Shown: one piece after another, positions 35,552-43,708 of the stretch | Layout: each line of letters starts with the position of its first letter | Numbering within the stretch: the stretch's first letter is position 1 | NCBI RefSeq assembly: GCF_030064165.1 | Contig: NZ_CP125947.1 | Coordinates: 434,001-498,000, forward strand | Length of the DNA stretch: 64,000 nt | Source: Comamonas resistens | GTDB taxonomy: Bacteria > Pseudomonadota > Gammaproteobacteria > Burkholderiales > Burkholderiaceae_C | Reading direction: 5' to 3' | Translations under genes and position numbers: made by a program | Notes under the pieces: model-generated | Seen by the model: the letters and a program-made list of their open reading frames with translations, nothing else | The model's database searches: none | What the model was told of the DNA's origin: nothing

Positions 35552-37018
35552 ATGACCGCTGTCCCACGCGAATCTCTTGTTCTAACCGGCCGTACCGTTG
35601 CCGCCTTGCTGGCGGTGTACGGTGTGATCTGGCTGGCCATTAACTGGCTGACGGCCCTGGCCGCACCCGGTGACAACGTGGAGCAACTGATCTGGATTCG
35701 CTCCCTGGAGCTCGGCTATTTCAAGCATCCGCCCATGCCGACCTGGATCATGGCCGCCTCCGCGGCCGTCTTTGGGCCGTCCGTAGGCCTGACCTATGTG
35801 CTGGGCGGCGTGCTCACACTGGGCTCGTTGGCGATTTTCTGGAAGCTGCTCTGCGATATGCGCGGCCGGGCCTATGCGACCGTGGGTCTGCTGGCGGCGC
35901 TGAGCATCACCTTCTATTGCGGCAGGCTTTACTACTACAACCACAACGTCGTGATGATGTTGTGGATCTCGCTGGCCGTGGCGCTGACCTGGCATGTCAC
36001 GCAGAAACCGTCGCTGGCTGGCTGGGCCTTGTTGGGCCTGGTCTCGGGCCTGGGCATGCTCAGCAAATATCAGTATGTGCTGGCACTGGGCGTGATCGGC
36101 CTGTGGTGGTTGCGCATAGGCGCCTGGAAGAACCCGGTGCATGTCAAAGGAGCCGCACTGGCTGCCGTGATCGGCCTGCTGGTGCTGTCTCCCCATCTGT
36201 ACTGGCTGAGCACCCATGACTGGATGCCCATGCATTACGCCGAGCGCACTTCCCTGGGTCTGCATCTGGATACGGCCGCCCGCATCAACATGTCCTGGAA
36301 GTTTGCGGTGGACTGGATCTTCAACCGCTGCATGCCTGCCTGGATCGTGCTGGGAGTGGCTCTCTGGTGGGGGCGCAAGAGTGCCGCTCAGGCAGAGCTT
36401 GGGCAAGCGCCTGCCTCTGAAGACAGGCAGCTGCGCGAATTCTGGCTGCTCTGGGGCTGGGTGCCGCTGCTGGCCATTCTGGCCCTGTGCCTGTTCACAG
36501 GTTCCTATCTGCATCTGCAATGGGGCACGGCCTTTATGTTCCTCTGCGTGCCTGCTGTCATGGAATTGGTGCGTTCGCCCCAGAGCTGGGGAGGAACGGG
36601 GCGTTTGCGTGCCGCCTGGGTGACATTTGCGGTCTTGCAGGCGCTGCTGTTGCTGCAGTTCTGGCTGGCGTCGCCCTTGGGGCTTTCGGGCTACAAGAGC
36701 ACCCATCAGAACCATATCCCCGTGGACAAGATTGTGGAGGGCCTGGTTCCCGGGGCGCATCAGGCGCTGGGCGGTCCTGTGGACATCATCATCGGCCCGC
36801 AGGCGCTGGCCGGGCGTATTGCGATGGAGCTGCCTGAGCGTCCGCGCGTCTATGTGGAGCGCAATCTGCAGTACAGCCCCTGGATTCACGAGGAAGAGCT
36901 GCCCACGGCCCGGATCATCGAAGTATTTGTGGCGCCTGACCCGCTGCCCGAAGGCGCCATGCGTGCATACGGCGTGTGGGCCTGGCGGCCTGTAAAGATC
37001 GGTGTGGGTGAGCACTGA
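35552..37018 (+). CDS. ArnT-like lipid A glycosyltransferase, GT39 family (LgmB/FlmK-like)
   Basis: Integral-membrane transferase, 488 residues, with about eleven to twelve membrane segments. The N-terminal periplasmic loop has the acidic GDNVEQL and then YFKHPPMPTW (about residues 57-65), as in the PMT_2 group that moves sugars from undecaprenyl phosphate. Paired with the divergent GT2, GtrA and YdjC-family genes it fits the last step, transfer of hexosamine to a lipid A phosphate. ATG 35552 precedes the first helix; the frame is open upstream without meaning. Confidence 0.82.
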   Translation: MTAVPRESLVLTGRTVAALLAVYGVIWLAINWLTALAAPGDNVEQLIWIRSLELGYFKHPPMPTWIMAASAAVFGPSVGLTYVLGGVLTLGSLAIFWKLLCDMRGRAYATVGLLAALSITFYCGRLYYYNHNVVMMLWISLAVALTWHVTQKPSLAGWALLGLVSGLGMLSKYQYVLALGVIGLWWLRIGAWKNPVHVKGAALAAVIGLLVLSPHLYWLSTHDWMPMHYAERTSLGLHLDTAARINMSWKFAVDWIFNRCMPAWIVLGVALWWGRKSAAQAELGQAPASEDRQLREFWLLWGWVPLLAILALCLFTGSYLHLQWGTAFMFLCVPAVMELVRSPQSWGGTGRLRAAWVTFAVLQALLLLQFWLASPLGLSGYKSTHQNHIPVDKIVEGLVPGAHQALGGPVDIIIGPQALAGRIAMELPERPRVYVERNLQYSPWIHEEELPTARIIEVFVAPDPLPEGAMRAYGVWAWRPVKIGVGEH

Positions 37019-37021
37019 AAC

Positions 37022-37052
37022 AAAAAGGCGGACCTGAGGTCCGCCTTTTTGT
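37022..37052. terminator. Bidirectional terminator between GT39 gene and flgN
   Basis: AAAAAGGCGGACC and GGTCCGCCTTTTT form a 13-bp stem around TGA, with A/T runs suited to both directions. Confidence 0.9.
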
Positions 37053-37066
37053 TGAAGAGCCTGGGC

Positions 37067-37429
37067 TTAGCTGGCCGCGTGATAGATCCGCGCGCGGCCT
37101 GTCTGCGATGCGCCGCGCAAGCTGCTTTCATAGGTGCTGTCATCGGCCGAGGGCACCAGGGCCTGGGCGCGGCGCTGGTTGAGTACGTTCAGGCGGGCCA
37201 GCTGGTCGCGCATCAGCGTGATTTCAGCATTCAGATGCTGGGCGCGATCGAGCAGGGCGGGCGTCCAGTCTTCAGGCGCAAAGCGTTTGACAAGCTGGGA
37301 GACGGCCACCATGGCGTCGCGCAGCCGGGTGCTGGATTGCTCCAGCGCGGAGGCGTCCGAAGATTGCAGCGATGTCGAGACGGTCTGAACCACCGCATCC
37401 AGCGAATCGAGCATTTCCTGCAAGGTCAT
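37067..37429 (-). CDS. flgN: FlgN-like flagellar export chaperone
   Basis: Small helical cytoplasmic protein, 120 residues, that would escort the hook-associated proteins FlgK and FlgL to the export apparatus. Sequence alone is weakly conserved (MTLQEMLDSLDAVVQTVSTSL, long heptad-like helices), but the position just after flgM on the same strand is the classic flgMN arrangement. A strong terminator follows. Confidence 0.75.
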   Translation of the reverse strand: MTLQEMLDSLDAVVQTVSTSLQSSDASALEQSSTRLRDAMVAVSQLVKRFAPEDWTPALLDRAQHLNAEITLMRDQLARLNVLNQRRAQALVPSADDSTYESSLRGASQTGRARIYHAAS

Positions 37430-37468
37430 CGGGTCAGTCTCTGTTCAAGGGCTCAGGCAGGGGGCGCT

Positions 37469-37783
37469 TCAGCCGCGAGCGTGAACCAGGAATTCTTCGG
37501 TATTGGCCAGCAGCTTGTCGGCCACGGCTTCGGCGTTCACGCGGAAAGTCCCGTTGGCAATGGCTTCGCGCATGGCCTTGACGCGCTCTGTGTCGAAGTC
37601 GGAACTGGCGCGGCCCTGATTGTCCAGGGCACGGGCTGACGATGAGAAAGAGACGGGCACACCGGCGGCTTTCTCGGGTAAACCCTTGGTTGATTCTTCG
37701 GTGGCAATCGCAGTCGCGGATTTGGGAGCCTGTTTGGCTGCGGCAGTGGCCTGCGGCAGATCCGGCTTGTTACCTATCTTCAT
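37469..37783 (-). CDS. flgM: Anti-sigma-28 factor FlgM
   Basis: Inhibitor of FliA that is exported through the completed hook, 104 residues. The C-terminal half (ERVKAMREAIANGTFRVNAEAVADKLL) has the FlgM signature; the N-terminal half is Ala/Lys/Ser-rich and likely disordered, as in the family. I chose ATG 37783 with GGAGAACC upstream; the frame is open for 43 more codons with no FlgM features. A sigma-28 promoter match lies 48 bp upstream. Confidence 0.87.
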   Translation of the reverse strand: MKIGNKPDLPQATAAAKQAPKSATAIATEESTKGLPEKAAGVPVSFSSSARALDNQGRASSDFDTERVKAMREAIANGTFRVNAEAVADKLLANTEEFLVHARG

Positions 37784-37830
37784 GCTGGTTCTCCAATCGC
37801 CCTGTATCGGCGTAGGGCGCTGTAGCCTTG

Positions 37831-37857
37831 CTTTCGACAAGAGCGCGCAAAACTTGA
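37831..37857 (-). promoter_or_regulatory. Sigma-28 (FliA) promoter of flgMN
   Basis: On the minus strand, TCAAGTTT (37857-37850), an 11-bp spacer and GTCGAAAG (37838-37831) match the sigma-28 consensus TAAAGTTT-N11-GCCGATAA at 7/8 and 5/8. It would let FliA drive its own antagonist. Confidence 0.6.
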
Positions 37858-37954
37858 GGAATATTTTCGGGGTGTGAGCCGTGTTTCTGTAACCGCTGGT
37901 TAGTGCCAGCATCCAAAGAGGCTTGGGGGCAGAAGAGATGTCGGAACGGCATGT

Positions 37955-38713
37955 TCACTGAACCTGAACCACGCCGCTGGCGTTGACCGTGCCCGTGACA
38001 AGGCGGCCATTATCCATGCGAACGCGCACTTGCTGTCCTTCTCCGGCCGCAGCCATAGCCTTGCCGGAACCCGAAACACTGAAGCCACCGCCATTGACCA
38101 TCACCTGCACGGGCGATCCCGCCGTGAACAATGCCGGCGGGCGCACCATGTTCTGGCGCAGCGCCTGTCCCGATGTCAGCGGGCGGGCCGTCACCATGCC
38201 TATGAAATCCTGGGCATTGGCGAAGACGGCAGCGCTGTCCTCGGCCCAGTCCACTTCCGCAGGGACTGCATCCTCGGCGCTCAGCGTCTTGCCGGCAGGA
38301 ATATTGCCTTGGGCCACCCAGGCAGGGCCGTAGGCGCGCACGGTGATCGGCAGAAACACATTCCAGGGCACGGCCCCTTCCAGGCAGCGCAGGCCCAGGC
38401 GGGTACGTCCCCAAAGCCGGCTTCCTGCCGGAAGATAAGGCTCTACACGGGCACAGGCGGCCAGGCGCAAGCGTGAGTCCAGCTGGCCCATCTGCACTTC
38501 CATGCGCAGCGGCGAGCCGTTGCTGGCCTGGGGGGCATCGGCTGCAGGCTGGTGCAGGGCAGCATCCACAAAGCGCTGGCCGATCTGGCTCAGCTGTGCG
38601 GCGCCATCCTGGGCCTGAGCGCTAGCCCCCGTCAGCACGGCGACCAATCCCCACGCCGCAGCCACGCCCCGCAGAGGGCGGCATGGGTTGGATGGGGGAA
38701 AACGGCCAGACAT
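37955..38713 (-). CDS. flgA: Flagellar P-ring assembly chaperone FlgA
   Basis: Periplasmic chaperone for FlgI P-ring assembly, 252 residues. It has a signal peptide (hydrophobic run VAAAWGLVAVLTGASAQA) and a SAF/ChapFlgA C-terminal domain with VVTARPLTSGQALRQNMVR-like features. It is divergent from flgB and upstream of flgM on the same strand, separated by 171 bp containing the flgM promoter. Confidence 0.9.
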   Translation of the reverse strand: MSGRFPPSNPCRPLRGVAAAWGLVAVLTGASAQAQDGAAQLSQIGQRFVDAALHQPAADAPQASNGSPLRMEVQMGQLDSRLRLAACARVEPYLPAGSRLWGRTRLGLRCLEGAVPWNVFLPITVRAYGPAWVAQGNIPAGKTLSAEDAVPAEVDWAEDSAAVFANAQDFIGMVTARPLTSGQALRQNMVRPPALFTAGSPVQVMVNGGGFSVSGSGKAMAAAGEGQQVRVRMDNGRLVTGTVNASGVVQVQ

Positions 38714-39034
38714 GCATCAATCCTTTATAGGACTTACGCAAACAAGCCGGGCCGCCGATGCGCAGGGCCGCCGATGCGGATGCACAAGGAGCATTCCCAT
38801 AAGGGAAATGTCTTGCTTGAACCTGATTGCGTAAGTCGTGCTTTGCAGTCCACAGAGACAAGTACTGCAGACGATGGCTGCAAATATAGGTGCAGCAGAG
38901 GTGGGGCAATGGTTGGAAGTGCCAGTGCATTACCGCTTTCTTCGCGCTTTAGTTTGGCGAGCCGATTTTCATAATCCTCGCATGCCGCAGTCTGCATGAC
39001 CAGGCAGCAATGAATTCTTGAAAGCGAGGCCGCG
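38714..39034. other. Gene-free divergent region between flgA and flgB
   Basis: This 321-bp region separates flgA from flgBCDEFGHIJKL and must hold their promoters. Its flgA-proximal third is a MITE-like element (38731-38837). The remainder has no ORF of note. I could not assign a clear sigma-70, sigma-54 or sigma-28 promoter for flgB; flgB has GCGAGG as a weak ribosome-binding site. Confidence 0.5.
38731..38837. mobile_element. MITE-like element with 11-bp terminal inverted repeats
   Basis: GACTTACGCAA (38731-38741) and its exact complement TTGCGTAAGTC (38827-38837) bound an 85-bp interior. The interior has a 16-bp near-perfect tandem repeat (38749-38764 and 38765-38780, 15/16 identical). 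No target-site duplication is evident and there is no coding capacity. It could be a miniature inverted-repeat element or an IS remnant. Confidence 0.4.
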
Positions 39035-39448
39035 ATGCTGAACAAAATGACCGAACGACTGGACTTCCAGAGCGAAGCGCTGCTGCTGCGCGCCGAGCGC
39101 CAGCGCGCCATTGCCAGCAATATCGCCAATGCCGACACCCCCGGCTATGTGGCGCGCGACTTCAATTTTCGTGAAGCCCTGATGGCGGCGACCAGCGGCC
39201 CCAAGCCCTTGACTCAGGCCAGCACCACGGCGGCCGGCCATATTCCCTTGCAGGCGCAGATGTCCGATGAGGCGCTCAAGGCCAAGCTCGGCTACTCGGT
39301 CAACTCCCAGCCCAGCCTGGACAGCAACACCGTGGATCTGGACCGTGAGCGCGCCAACTTTGTGGATAACGCCGTGCGCTACGAGGCCACGCTGCGTTTC
39401 ATCAACGGCCAGGTCAAGACCATGCTCAGCGCCATCCAAGGCCAGTAA
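39035..39448 (+). CDS. flgB: Flagellar proximal rod protein FlgB
   Basis: Proximal rod component, 137 residues, with the rod-protein N-terminal motif ASNIANADTPGYVARDFNF (about residues 28-46). First gene of the flgB-L cluster, 16 bp before flgC. Confidence 0.93.
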   Translation: MLNKMTERLDFQSEALLLRAERQRAIASNIANADTPGYVARDFNFREALMAATSGPKPLTQASTTAAGHIPLQAQMSDEALKAKLGYSVNSQPSLDSNTVDLDRERANFVDNAVRYEATLRFINGQVKTMLSAIQGQ

Positions 39449-39464
39449 GCCCAGGAGCTAAACC

Positions 39465-39869
39465 ATGTCCATGTTTTCCATCTTCAATATCTCGGGCAGC
39501 GCAGTCAGCGCCCAGTCGCAGCGCCTGAACGTGGTGGCCTCCAATCTGGCCAACGTCGATGCCGTGGCCGGCCCTGACGGCAGCGTCTACAAGGCACGTC
39601 AGGTCGTATTCCAGACCGTGCCCATGGGCAACGACGGCAGTGCGGGCGTCAAGGTCAATGCCATCAGCGAAGACAACACGCCCGGCCGCCGCATTCACGA
39701 TCCAAGCCACCCGTTGGCCGATGGCGAGGGCTATGTCACCCATTCCAATGTGAGTGCTGTGGACGAGATGGTCAACATGATCTCGGCCTCGCGCTCCTAC
39801 CAGAACAACGTGGAAGTCATGAACACGGCCAAGACGCTGCTGCTCAAGACTTTGCAAATGGGCCAGTAA
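39465..39869 (+). CDS. flgC: Flagellar proximal rod protein FlgC
   Basis: Proximal rod component, 134 residues. N-terminal VVASNLANVDAVAGPDG and C-terminal VDEMVNMISASRSYQNNVEVMN are typical of FlgC. It lies between flgB and flgD with 16-bp gaps. Confidence 0.94.
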   Translation: MSMFSIFNISGSAVSAQSQRLNVVASNLANVDAVAGPDGSVYKARQVVFQTVPMGNDGSAGVKVNAISEDNTPGRRIHDPSHPLADGEGYVTHSNVSAVDEMVNMISASRSYQNNVEVMNTAKTLLLKTLQMGQ

Positions 39870-39885
39870 GCCCGAAAGGCCAGAC

Positions 39886-40554
39886 ATGATTTATGGCACC
39901 GACAGCACGGGCGCGACCGGCACCAATGTTTCCAGCGTCAGCAAAAGCAAGTCCGAGGTCACCAACCCTCAGGAGGCGCAGGATCGTTTTCTGAAATTGC
40001 TGGTTGCGCAGTTGCAGAGCCAGGATCCCATGAACCCCATGGACAACGCGCAGATGACCTCGCAGATGGCGCAGATCAATACCGTGACCGGGATTCAGCA
40101 GCTCAACCAGACCATGCAGAGCATGGCGGGCCAGTTCACGGCCATGCAGGTGCTGCAGGGCACCTCCATGATCGGCCGCACAGTGCTGACTGAAGGCAAC
40201 ACATTGGGCGTTGCCGCAGATGGAACGCATACGGCAGCCTTTGACCTTGAGGGCTCGGCGGCCAGCGTCAAGGTCTCTATTACCACGGCCAGTGGCGAAC
40301 TGGTAGACACCATCGACCTGGGCTCGGGCCAGGAAGGACGCAACTACTTCACCTGGAATCCGGCCGGTAAATACAGTGGCGACGCATCGCAGCTGCGCTA
40401 CACCGTGACGGCTGCCAACGCGGGCGCTGCAGTGGCTGCAACCACGCTGTCGCCGCACGCAGTGATCGCCACAAGCGCCAACAACGGCAACCTGACCCTG
40501 GAGTTGGACAACGGCTCCAGCCTCGCCTACGCCGAAGTCAAGGCTGTTTACTAA
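39886..40554 (+). CDS. flgD: Flagellar hook-capping protein FlgD
   Basis: Scaffold (cap) for hook polymerisation, 222 residues. The N-terminal NPQEAQDRFLKLLVAQLQSQ motif and DPMNPMDNAQMTSQMAQINT are characteristic; the C-terminal half is an immunoglobulin/tudor-like domain. Located directly before flgE. Confidence 0.93.
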   Translation: MIYGTDSTGATGTNVSSVSKSKSEVTNPQEAQDRFLKLLVAQLQSQDPMNPMDNAQMTSQMAQINTVTGIQQLNQTMQSMAGQFTAMQVLQGTSMIGRTVLTEGNTLGVAADGTHTAAFDLEGSAASVKVSITTASGELVDTIDLGSGQEGRNYFTWNPAGKYSGDASQLRYTVTAANAGAAVAATTLSPHAVIATSANNGNLTLELDNGSSLAYAEVKAVY

Positions 40555-40591
40555 TCAGCATTCCGATCGATCTGCTTCACAGGAGCACACC

Positions 40592-41851
40592 ATGAGTTTT
40601 CAACAAGCGCTTTCCGGCCTGAACGCTGCCGCGCGCAATCTGGATGTTATCGGCCACAACATCGCCAACTCGGGCACCACGGGCTTCAAGTCCTCGCGCG
40701 CCGAATTTGCCGAAGCCATGGCCAGCGCCGCAGGCTCGGCCAGTGGCCAGTCCGTGGGCATCGGTGTCAACGTGGCTGCAGTGTCCCAGCAGTTCAAGCA
40801 AGGCGACATCACGGCCACCGGCAACAATCTGGACGTGGCCATCAACGGCAACGGCTTCTTCATGCTGCGCCAGCCCGACGGTACCGAAGCCTATACGCGC
40901 GCCGGCAACTTCAAGCTCGACAAGGATGGCAATCTCAAGACCAACAGCAACGACCAGATACTGGGCTTTCCTGTGGATCTGACCACAGGCAAGGCGCTGA
41001 CTGGCACACAGCCCGTGCCCATGTCCTTCCCCTCGGGGCAGGCTATGCCCGCCAAGAGCACTACCCAGGTTGCGCTGACCATGAATCTGGACGCGCGCGC
41101 CCATAACGCGGCAGGGGACCCTGCCGCAACACCACCAGTGGCAGCCACGCCGCGTGCCACCTACGGCACATCGCTGGAAGTCTTTGACAGCCAGGGCGTG
41201 GCAACGCCGCTGAGTCTGTATTTCGTAAAGACGGCAAACCCCAATGAGTGGGAAATTTACACCACGCTTGACGAAACCGTGCAGGCCCCTGGCTCGCCTG
41301 TGGGCAAGCTGACATTTGACGACGCGGGTAACCCTACGCCACAGCCCTTGCCGCCGCTGGCCATCGTCCTGAATGCAAGCAACAACCCCAACAATCCCAA
41401 TCCGGCGACCATCAACCTGAATGTCGATTTCGCCAAGGTCACGCAGTTCGGCACCAAATTCTCCGTCAATGACATCAAGCAGGACGGTTATACCGCCGGC
41501 ACCATGACGGGCCTGAATATCAGTAAGGATGGCTCCATCGTTGCCACCTACTCAAATGGTGTCAAACGCACCGAAGGCCAGTTATCCCTGGCCAGCTTCA
41601 CCAACCCCCAGGGCCTGGCCTCGGTGGGGGATAACAAATGGGTATCAACCCCCGATTCGGGTGTGGTTGTGGCCGGTCTTGCTCAGACCGGTACGCTGGG
41701 CACGCTGCAATCGGGAGCGCTCGAAGGATCCAATGTGGACCTGACAGCCGAGCTCGTGGACATGATGACTGCCCAGCGTGCCTATCAGTCCAATGCTCAG
41801 GCCATCAAGACGCAGGACCAAGTGTTCTCCACTCTGGTGAATTTGAGGTAA
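40592..41851 (+). CDS. flgE: Flagellar hook protein FlgE
   Basis: Main hook subunit, 419 residues. It shows the N-terminal SFQQALSGLNAAARNLDVIG, the NIANSGTTGFKSSRAEF motif, [10 protein letters not shown] and the C-terminal VDMMTAQRAYQSNAQAIKTQDQ helix. A variable, Pro/Asn-rich central domain (about 170-270) is exposed in the hook. Repeat copy D starts on the base after its stop codon. Confidence 0.95.
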   Translation: MSFQQALSGLNAAARNLDVIGHNIANSGTTGFKSSRAEFAEAMASAAGSASGQSVGIGVNVAAVSQQFKQGDITATGNNLDVAINGNGFFMLRQPDGTEAYTRAGNFKLDKDGNLKTNSNDQILGFPVDLTTGKALTGTQPVPMSFPSGQAMPAKSTTQVALTMNLDARAHNAAGDPAATPPVAATPRATYGTSLEVFDSQGVATPLSLYFVKTANPNEWEIYTTLDETVQAPGSPVGKLTFDDAGNPTPQPLPPLAIVLNASNNPNNPNPATINLNVDFAKVTQFGTKFSVNDIKQDGYTAGTMTGLNISKDGSIVATYSNGVKRTEGQLSLASFTNPQGLASVGDNKWVSTPDSGVVVAGLAQTGTLGTLQSGALEGSNVDLTAELVDMMTAQRAYQSNAQAIKTQDQVFSTLVNLR

Positions 41852-41921
41852 CCCCCTGAGGCGCTTTGCGCCTTCCCCCTGAAAAGGGGATGAAGCCTCG
41901 CTGCGAGGCGGCCCCTGGCTT
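41852..41921 (+). repeat. Structured 3'-end repeat, copy D (flgE/flgF), short form
   Basis: Directly abuts the flgE stop. Stems: GGCGC/GCGCC (41860-41864, 41868-41872), a shortened TCCCC/GGGGA (41874-41878, 41886-41890), and AAGCC/GGCTT (41893-41897, 41917-41921) enclosing GCTGC/GCGGC (41900-41904, 41908-41912). A further GGCGC-A-GCGCC palindrome lies at 41954-41964. Confidence 0.75.
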
Positions 41922-41997
41922 GAATCGCGTCAGCCTCGGGCGACATGGGCAAAGGCGCAGCGCCAAGGATGATTGATTCGAGCGAAGGAGATTCAGC

Positions 41998-42738
41998 ATG
42001 GACCGCATTATTTATACGTCGATGACTGGGGCCAATGCGGCGGCCCAGCGTCAGGCCGTGCTGGCCCACAACCTGGCCAATGCGGGCACCAATGGTTTCC
42101 GTGCCGAGATGTCCACGTTCCGCTCGGTGCCGCTGCAGGGCTCCGGTGCCGGCACGCGTGTGTTTGCGCTGGAGGCGACCTCCGGATATGTGGACACCCC
42201 CGGCCCTGCGCAACGCACAGGCCGCGCTCTGGATGCCATGGCCATGGGCCGTGCCTGGTTTGCCGTGCAAGGCCTGGACGGTCAGGAAGCCTATACGCGC
42301 AATGGCGTGTTTGAAATTTCGCCCGAAGGGCAACTGGTCAACAGCAACGGCCAGGCCGTGCTCTCCGACGGCGGCGCGCCCATCGACATCCCGCCCGAGT
42401 CCACGATTTCCCTGGGCTCGGACGGCACTCTGACCGCCAAGATGGGCAATCAGCTGCCCGTGGCCGTGGGACGCGTCAAGCTGGTGACGCCGCCCGTCGA
42501 CGAGCCTCTGGTGCGCGGCGATGACGGTTTTTTCCGCGCAGCGCAGGGCGATGCGTTGCCCAACGACGAGACGGCACGCCTGCTGTCGGGCTCCATCGAA
42601 GGCTCGAACGTCAACTCCGTCGAAACCATGGTCGGCATGATCGCCGCGTCGCGCCAGTTCGAGCAGCAGATGAAGCTGATGCAGACCGCTGAAACCAATG
42701 ACAAATCGGCCAGCCAGTTGCTGAGCTTGAACGGCTGA
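41998..42738 (+). CDS. flgF: Flagellar basal-body rod protein FlgF
   Basis: Distal rod-type protein, 246 residues, starting MDRIIYTSMTGANAAAQRQ with HNLANAGTNGFRAEMSTF, and ending with NSVETMVGMIAASRQFEQQMK. It is 146 bp after flgE because of repeat copy D, then 18 bp before flgG. Confidence 0.93.
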   Translation: MDRIIYTSMTGANAAAQRQAVLAHNLANAGTNGFRAEMSTFRSVPLQGSGAGTRVFALEATSGYVDTPGPAQRTGRALDAMAMGRAWFAVQGLDGQEAYTRNGVFEISPEGQLVNSNGQAVLSDGGAPIDIPPESTISLGSDGTLTAKMGNQLPVAVGRVKLVTPPVDEPLVRGDDGFFRAAQGDALPNDETARLLSGSIEGSNVNSVETMVGMIAASRQFEQQMKLMQTAETNDKSASQLLSLNG

Positions 42739-42756
42739 TAGCCGAAGGAATACGCC

Positions 42757-43539
42757 ATGATCAATTCGCTGTTCATCGCCAAGACCGGCATGGAAGCCCA
42801 GCAGACCCAGCTGGACGTGATTTCGCACAATCTGGCCAACGTCTCCACGACGGGCTACAAGCGTGCCAACGCCGTGTTTGAGGATCTGATCTATCAGAAC
42901 CTGCGCCAGTCCGGTTCCCAGACCACCGAGCAAAATCAGCTGCCGACTGGCCTGCATCTGGGTCTGGGCGTGCGCACCGTGGCCACCAGCCGCAACTTTC
43001 TGCAGGGCAGCCTGCAGCAGTCCAGCAACGCGCTGGATGTGGCCATCAACGGCAATGGCTTCTTCGAGGTCAACATGCCCGACGGCACGATTGCCTATAC
43101 ACGCGACGGCTCTTTCGAGGTTGACGCCCAGGGCCAACTGGTGACTTCCAGCGGTCTGCCCGTGGCCAACGGCATCACCATTCCTCAAGGGGCAACCAAG
43201 GTCTCCATCAGCGCGGATGGCGTGGTCAGCGCCACCATGCCGGGCCAGGCTGCGCCGCAGCAGGTCGGCAATATTGCGATGAGCCAGTTCATCAACCCGG
43301 CCGGACTGGAGCCGCGTGGGCAAAACCTCTACATCGAGACCGCCTCCTCGGGCCAGCCCCAGCAGGGAACACCAGGTACCAACGGCCTGGGCACGATTCA
43401 GCAGGGTTATCTGGAAGCATCGAATGTGAACGTGGTGCAGGAACTGGTGACCATGATCCAGACCCAGCGTGCCTATGAGATGAATTCCAAGGCCATCCAG
43501 ACTTCCGACCAGATGCTGGCCAAGCTGGCGCAGCTTTGA
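42757..43539 (+). CDS. flgG: Flagellar distal rod protein FlgG
   Basis: Distal rod subunit, 260 residues, with the highly conserved N-terminus [42 protein letters not shown] and the C-terminal [22 protein letters not shown]. Followed by 169 bp with an imperfect long hairpin before flgH. Confidence 0.96.
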   Translation: MINSLFIAKTGMEAQQTQLDVISHNLANVSTTGYKRANAVFEDLIYQNLRQSGSQTTEQNQLPTGLHLGLGVRTVATSRNFLQGSLQQSSNALDVAINGNGFFEVNMPDGTIAYTRDGSFEVDAQGQLVTSSGLPVANGITIPQGATKVSISADGVVSATMPGQAAPQQVGNIAMSQFINPAGLEPRGQNLYIETASSGQPQQGTPGTNGLGTIQQGYLEASNVNVVQELVTMIQTQRAYEMNSKAIQTSDQMLAKLAQL

Positions 43540-43557
43540 TATTTACTATGAATTAAG

Positions 43558-43640
43558 GAGCTTATTGCGCTTTCCAGTATTGAGATTTCATAGAAAAGCT
43601 ATTGAATCCAATATGGAGCAAGCGCTGAAAGCTCTTTTTT
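43558..43640 (+). repeat. Long imperfect palindrome with T run between flgG and flgH
   Basis: GAGCTTATTGCGCTT (43558-43572) pairs with AAGCGCTGAAAGCTC (43620-43634) except for a 3-nt internal bulge. The interior continues to pair in blocks (TCCA/TGGA, TATT/AATA, GATT/AATC, TAG/CTA). TTTTTT follows at 43635-43640. The 3' arm matches the dispersed repeat at 51141. It could act as an intrinsic terminator within the flg cluster. Confidence 0.55.
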
Positions 43641-43708
43641 AGATAGCGTGCGTTGCGCACGCCAAATGCATGAGAGGCCAAGAGCCTGAGTGCCAAGGAC
43701 TTGCCGCC

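Noticed and set aside
38881..39034. Sigma-54 promoter upstream of flgB
   Set aside because: No TGGCAC-N5-TTGC match in the right orientation.
41797..43323. 508-codon open frame on the minus strand
   Set aside because: Antisense to flgF and flgG, both unmistakable; shadow frame.
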